Of a stretch of 64,000 nt of DNA, positions 61,294 to 64,000 are shown piece by piece. The position numbers were made by a program, and so were the translations under genes. Numbering within the stretch: position 1 is the first letter of the stretch; every line of letters begins with the position of its first letter. The notes beneath the pieces are model-generated. The model was not told the DNA's origin and ran no database searches. It saw only the letters and a program-made list of their open reading frames with translations. This stretch comes from Candidatus Methylomicrobium oryzae (GTDB lineage Bacteria; Pseudomonadota; Gammaproteobacteria; Methylococcales; Methylomonadaceae), in the NCBI RefSeq assembly GCF_016745425.1, contig NZ_JAERVK010000004.1, forward strand, positions 245,721-309,720, written 5' to 3'.

Positions 61294-62664
61294 TCATTTT
61301 TCCTTTTTTACAGGCCGTTGCCAGCCGGGAATTGAAACCTGTTTGGCCCTGGACAGGGTGAGCTGATTTTCAGGACTGTCCTTGGTGATCGTCGAGCCGG
61401 CGCCGATCGTCGCATAATTGCCGACCGTGACCGGCGCGATCAATTGCGTATCGGAGCCGATAAAGGCGCCGTCGCCGATCACGGTCCGGAACTTGTTCAC
61501 TCCGTCGTAATTGCAGGTAATCGTGCCGGCGCCGATGTTGACCCTGCTGCCGACCGTGCTGTCGCCGATATAGCTGAGATGGTTGATTTTCGAGCCCCGG
61601 CCAACCGTGGATTTCTTGATCTCGACAAAATTGCCAATATGCACCTCTTCGGCCAGTACCGTTTCCGGACGCAGCCGCGCGAATGGACCAACCCGGCTGC
61701 CCTGCCCGATCACCGCATTTTCGATCACGCAGTTCGGCAGAATTTCGGCGTCATCCTCGATCATCGAATCCTTGATTTGACAGTTCGCGCCGATTTTGAC
61801 GTTGCTGCCGATGTTGATGCGGCCTTCCAGAATCACGTTCACATCGATTTCGATGTCCTGACCAAGCGCTTCGATCGTACCTCTCAGATCGAAACGCGCA
61901 GGATCGTAAAGCGTGACGCCTTGCGCCATCAGCGCCCCGGCCTGCTCGTTCTGATATACTCGCTCCAAATGGCTGAGCTGGTTCCGGTCGTTCACGCCGA
62001 GCACTTCATCCTCGGTTTCCGGCTGGCTCGTCACGACAGCAACCTGATCCGCGACGGCCATTTCAATGATATCGGTCAGATAATATTCGCCCTGGGCGTT
62101 ATGGTTCTTCAACCGGCCGAGCCATTTTCTAAGCTGGCCGCCACGCACCGCCATGATGCCGGTGTTCACTTCGCGGATTTGTTTCTCGGCCTCGCCGGCG
62201 TCTTTTTCTTCCACAATTTTGGTGACCGCGCCCTGGTCATTCCGGACGATTCGGCCATAGCCTTTCGGATTGTCGAGCATCACGGTCAACAGGCCCAGCG
62301 ATTTTTCGCCGACATTCTCAAGCAATTTTTCTACGGTCGATTTTTTCAGCAGCGGCACATCGCCATACAGAATCAATACGTTATCCTGCGCCTGAACATG
62401 ATCGCTGACCTGCTGTACTGCATGGCCGGTGCCGAGCTGCTGTTTTTGTTCGAACCAGCCGGCATCGATGTCTTTCAACGTTTCGAGTACCCGCTCCGCA
62501 CCGTGGCCATAAACAATTAAAACCCGGTTATTTTCGAGCGTGCGGCTCATGTCGTAAACATGGCGAAGCAAAGGTTTACCGGCGATTTTGTGCAAGACTT
62601 TCGGCAACTCCGAACGCATCCGGGTACCTTTCCCGGCGGCGAGAATGACGGTGGTCAGATTCAT
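61294..62664 (-). CDS. glmU: Bifunctional N-acetylglucosamine-1-phosphate uridyltransferase GlmU
   Basis: The 456-residue enzyme acetylates glucosamine-1-phosphate and then makes UDP-GlcNAc. The N-terminal uridyltransferase has LAAGKGTRMRSELPKVLHKI and LILYGDVPLL. The C-terminal half is a left-handed beta-helix of hexapeptide repeats (GRINIGSNVKIGANCQI, GRGSKINHLSYIGDSTVG) with the acetyl-CoA site TITCNYDG. It precedes glmS by 1 nt. The upstream 329-nt gap has no gene. Confidence 0.97.
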   Translation of the reverse strand: MNLTTVILAAGKGTRMRSELPKVLHKIAGKPLLRHVYDMSRTLENNRVLIVYGHGAERVLETLKDIDAGWFEQKQQLGTGHAVQQVSDHVQAQDNVLILYGDVPLLKKSTVEKLLENVGEKSLGLLTVMLDNPKGYGRIVRNDQGAVTKIVEEKDAGEAEKQIREVNTGIMAVRGGQLRKWLGRLKNHNAQGEYYLTDIIEMAVADQVAVVTSQPETEDEVLGVNDRNQLSHLERVYQNEQAGALMAQGVTLYDPARFDLRGTIEALGQDIEIDVNVILEGRINIGSNVKIGANCQIKDSMIEDDAEILPNCVIENAVIGQGSRVGPFARLRPETVLAEEVHIGNFVEIKKSTVGRGSKINHLSYIGDSTVGSRVNIGAGTITCNYDGVNKFRTVIGDGAFIGSDTQLIAPVTVGNYATIGAGSTITKDSPENQLTLSRAKQVSIPGWQRPVKKEK

Positions 62665-62922
62665 TGCATTTTTCCTATGCGTGCTGGATTCTAAGCGAAT
62701 TTATCTAACAAAATTTGAACAATCTTCTTTGAATTTGCAGCTGCAGATAAATTGGCGAAATAGATTTTTCGCACCCGAGAAGAAAGATTAGGGCGCAGGA
62801 ATAACTCGAACAATCTCTCTCCCGTAATCAACCTTTCACATCTGCAAGAGAAGGAATCTTAATTCCTGAATTCTATTATAGTAGCGGAGAGCTTGAGTAC
62901 GATGAAAATTATTCAAAATAAA
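62665..62922. promoter_or_regulatory. AT-rich leader region of glmU-glmS
   Basis: This part of the gap 62665-62993 is AT-rich and probably contains the glmU promoter on the minus strand; TATAAT is readable there at about 62874-62879. A dyad AGGAAT / ATTCCT lies at 62852-62867. I see no riboswitch-like fold and no gene. Confidence 0.4.
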
Positions 62923-62956
62923 AAGCCCGATAACGCCGAATGACGTTATCGGGCTT
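62923..62956 (-). terminator. Terminator of the ATP synthase operon
   Basis: A perfect 13-bp stem AAGCCCGATAACG / CGTTATCGGGCTT with an 8-nt loop is followed on the minus strand by TTTATTTT. It lies 37 nt after the atpC stop. Confidence 0.85.
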
Positions 62957-62993
62957 GATTTATTCGCTGCGTAAAGAAAGCGGATTTTCGCGT

Positions 62994-63416
62994 TTAGCCG
63001 CCGCGTTTTCTGAGCCGATCCAGCGTACGAAGCTGCATGATCGCCTGCGCGAGCTGCGCCTGCGCGGTCGCGTAGTCGACTTTTCCGGATTTATCGGCCA
63101 AGGCTTCTTCGGCTCTGGCTTTGGCCTGCAGCGCCGCCGCTTCGTCGATATCCCGTGCGCGGATCGCCGTATCGGCCAAAATTGTGACCAGATGCGGCTG
63201 CACTTCGAGAATGCCGCCCGAAATGAAATACGGCTGGCTTTCCGTCGCGCTGACCTTGACCCTGACTTCGCCGGGATTCAAGCGCGTAATCATCGGTGCG
63301 TGCCGCGGCGCGATGCCCACTTCGCCCATTTCGGCGGGTGCGAACACCATTTCCGCAGCGCCGGAAAAGATCTCCTTCTCGGCGCTGACGATATCTACGT
63401 GTACGGTCATGACCAT
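62994..63416 (-). CDS. atpC: ATP synthase F1 subunit epsilon
   Basis: The 140-residue epsilon subunit has the N-terminal beta-sandwich (VHVDIVSAEKEIFSG, GIAPRHAPMITRLNPGEV, YFISGGILEVQPHLVTILAD) and the C-terminal helical pair that can inhibit the enzyme. The start may be at 63416 or two codons later at 63410. It follows atpD by 19 nt and is the last gene of the atp operon. Confidence 0.96.
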   Translation of the reverse strand: MVMTVHVDIVSAEKEIFSGAAEMVFAPAEMGEVGIAPRHAPMITRLNPGEVRVKVSATESQPYFISGGILEVQPHLVTILADTAIRARDIDEAAALQAKARAEEALADKSGKVDYATAQAQLAQAIMQLRTLDRLRKRGG

Positions 63417-63435
63417 GTTTTATCCCGTCAAAAAA

Positions 63436-64000
<565 letters not shown>

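Overview
The window is about 64 kb of a dense gammaproteobacterial chromosome of moderately high GC. The gene orders scpA-scpB-rluB, pcnB-folK-panB-panC, recC-recB-recD, rplU-rpmA-obgE-proB and atpD-atpC-glmU-glmS are all typical of Gammaproteobacteria. The ergothioneine genes, the membrane copper-oxidase pair, the tusDC pair and the abundance of REP-like repeats fit a type I methanotroph (Methylococcales) or a relative. That placement is an inference: no methane, rRNA or tRNA gene lies in the window.

Layout. 0-8 kb: nucleotide salvage (yfbR), a ribosome-assembly GTPase (ylqF), a CAP-domain protein, selO, an RTX-repeat protein and an L,D-transpeptidase lipoprotein. 8-12.7 kb: a minus-strand run tsaB, yciO, site-2 protease, scpA, scpB, rluB, in which scpB and rluB overlap by 122 nt. 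12.9-18.6 kb: the most unusual stretch. It holds a two-gene unit (PPOX-like flavin-domain protein fused to a truncated haemoglobin, then an FHA/flavin reductase/2Fe-2S protein) and a second unit (two-domain multicopper oxidase plus membrane-anchored cupredoxin). 18.8-26.3 kb: tusDC, an orphan FtsH-like (M41-type) zinc protease behind a terminator-like leader, yggS, pilT-pilU, and DUF427-egtB-egtD. 27-31 kb: pantothenate and folate genes with pcnB. 31.4-41.4 kb: a small membrane protein, an RDD protein and the complete RecBCD helicase-nuclease. 41.4-42.3 kb: REP elements, including a REP-transposase (RAYT) remnant between perfect 33-bp inverted repeats. 42.4-47.9 kb: a lipocalin and a GbsR-like regulator with an SDR-DoxX / DUF2269 / DUF4166 operon. 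48.1-52.7 kb: ispB, rplU-rpmA-obgE-proB and rpsT. 52.8-59.3 kb: a decayed, repeat-rich island with a broken murJ, a GNAT gene, a cytochrome P450 remnant and a glycosyltransferase plus amylo-1,6-glucosidase pair. 59.5-64 kb: glmS, glmU, atpC and the 3' part of atpD.

The best candidate for an undescribed system is the globin plus reductase unit at 12958-15825. It carries the functional parts of a flavohaemoglobin split over two proteins, with an added PPOX-like domain and an FHA domain. Secondary points are the decayed murJ next to rpsT, three families of dispersed hairpin repeats, terminator hairpins placed directly before two genes, and a candidate GbsR operator shared by two promoters.
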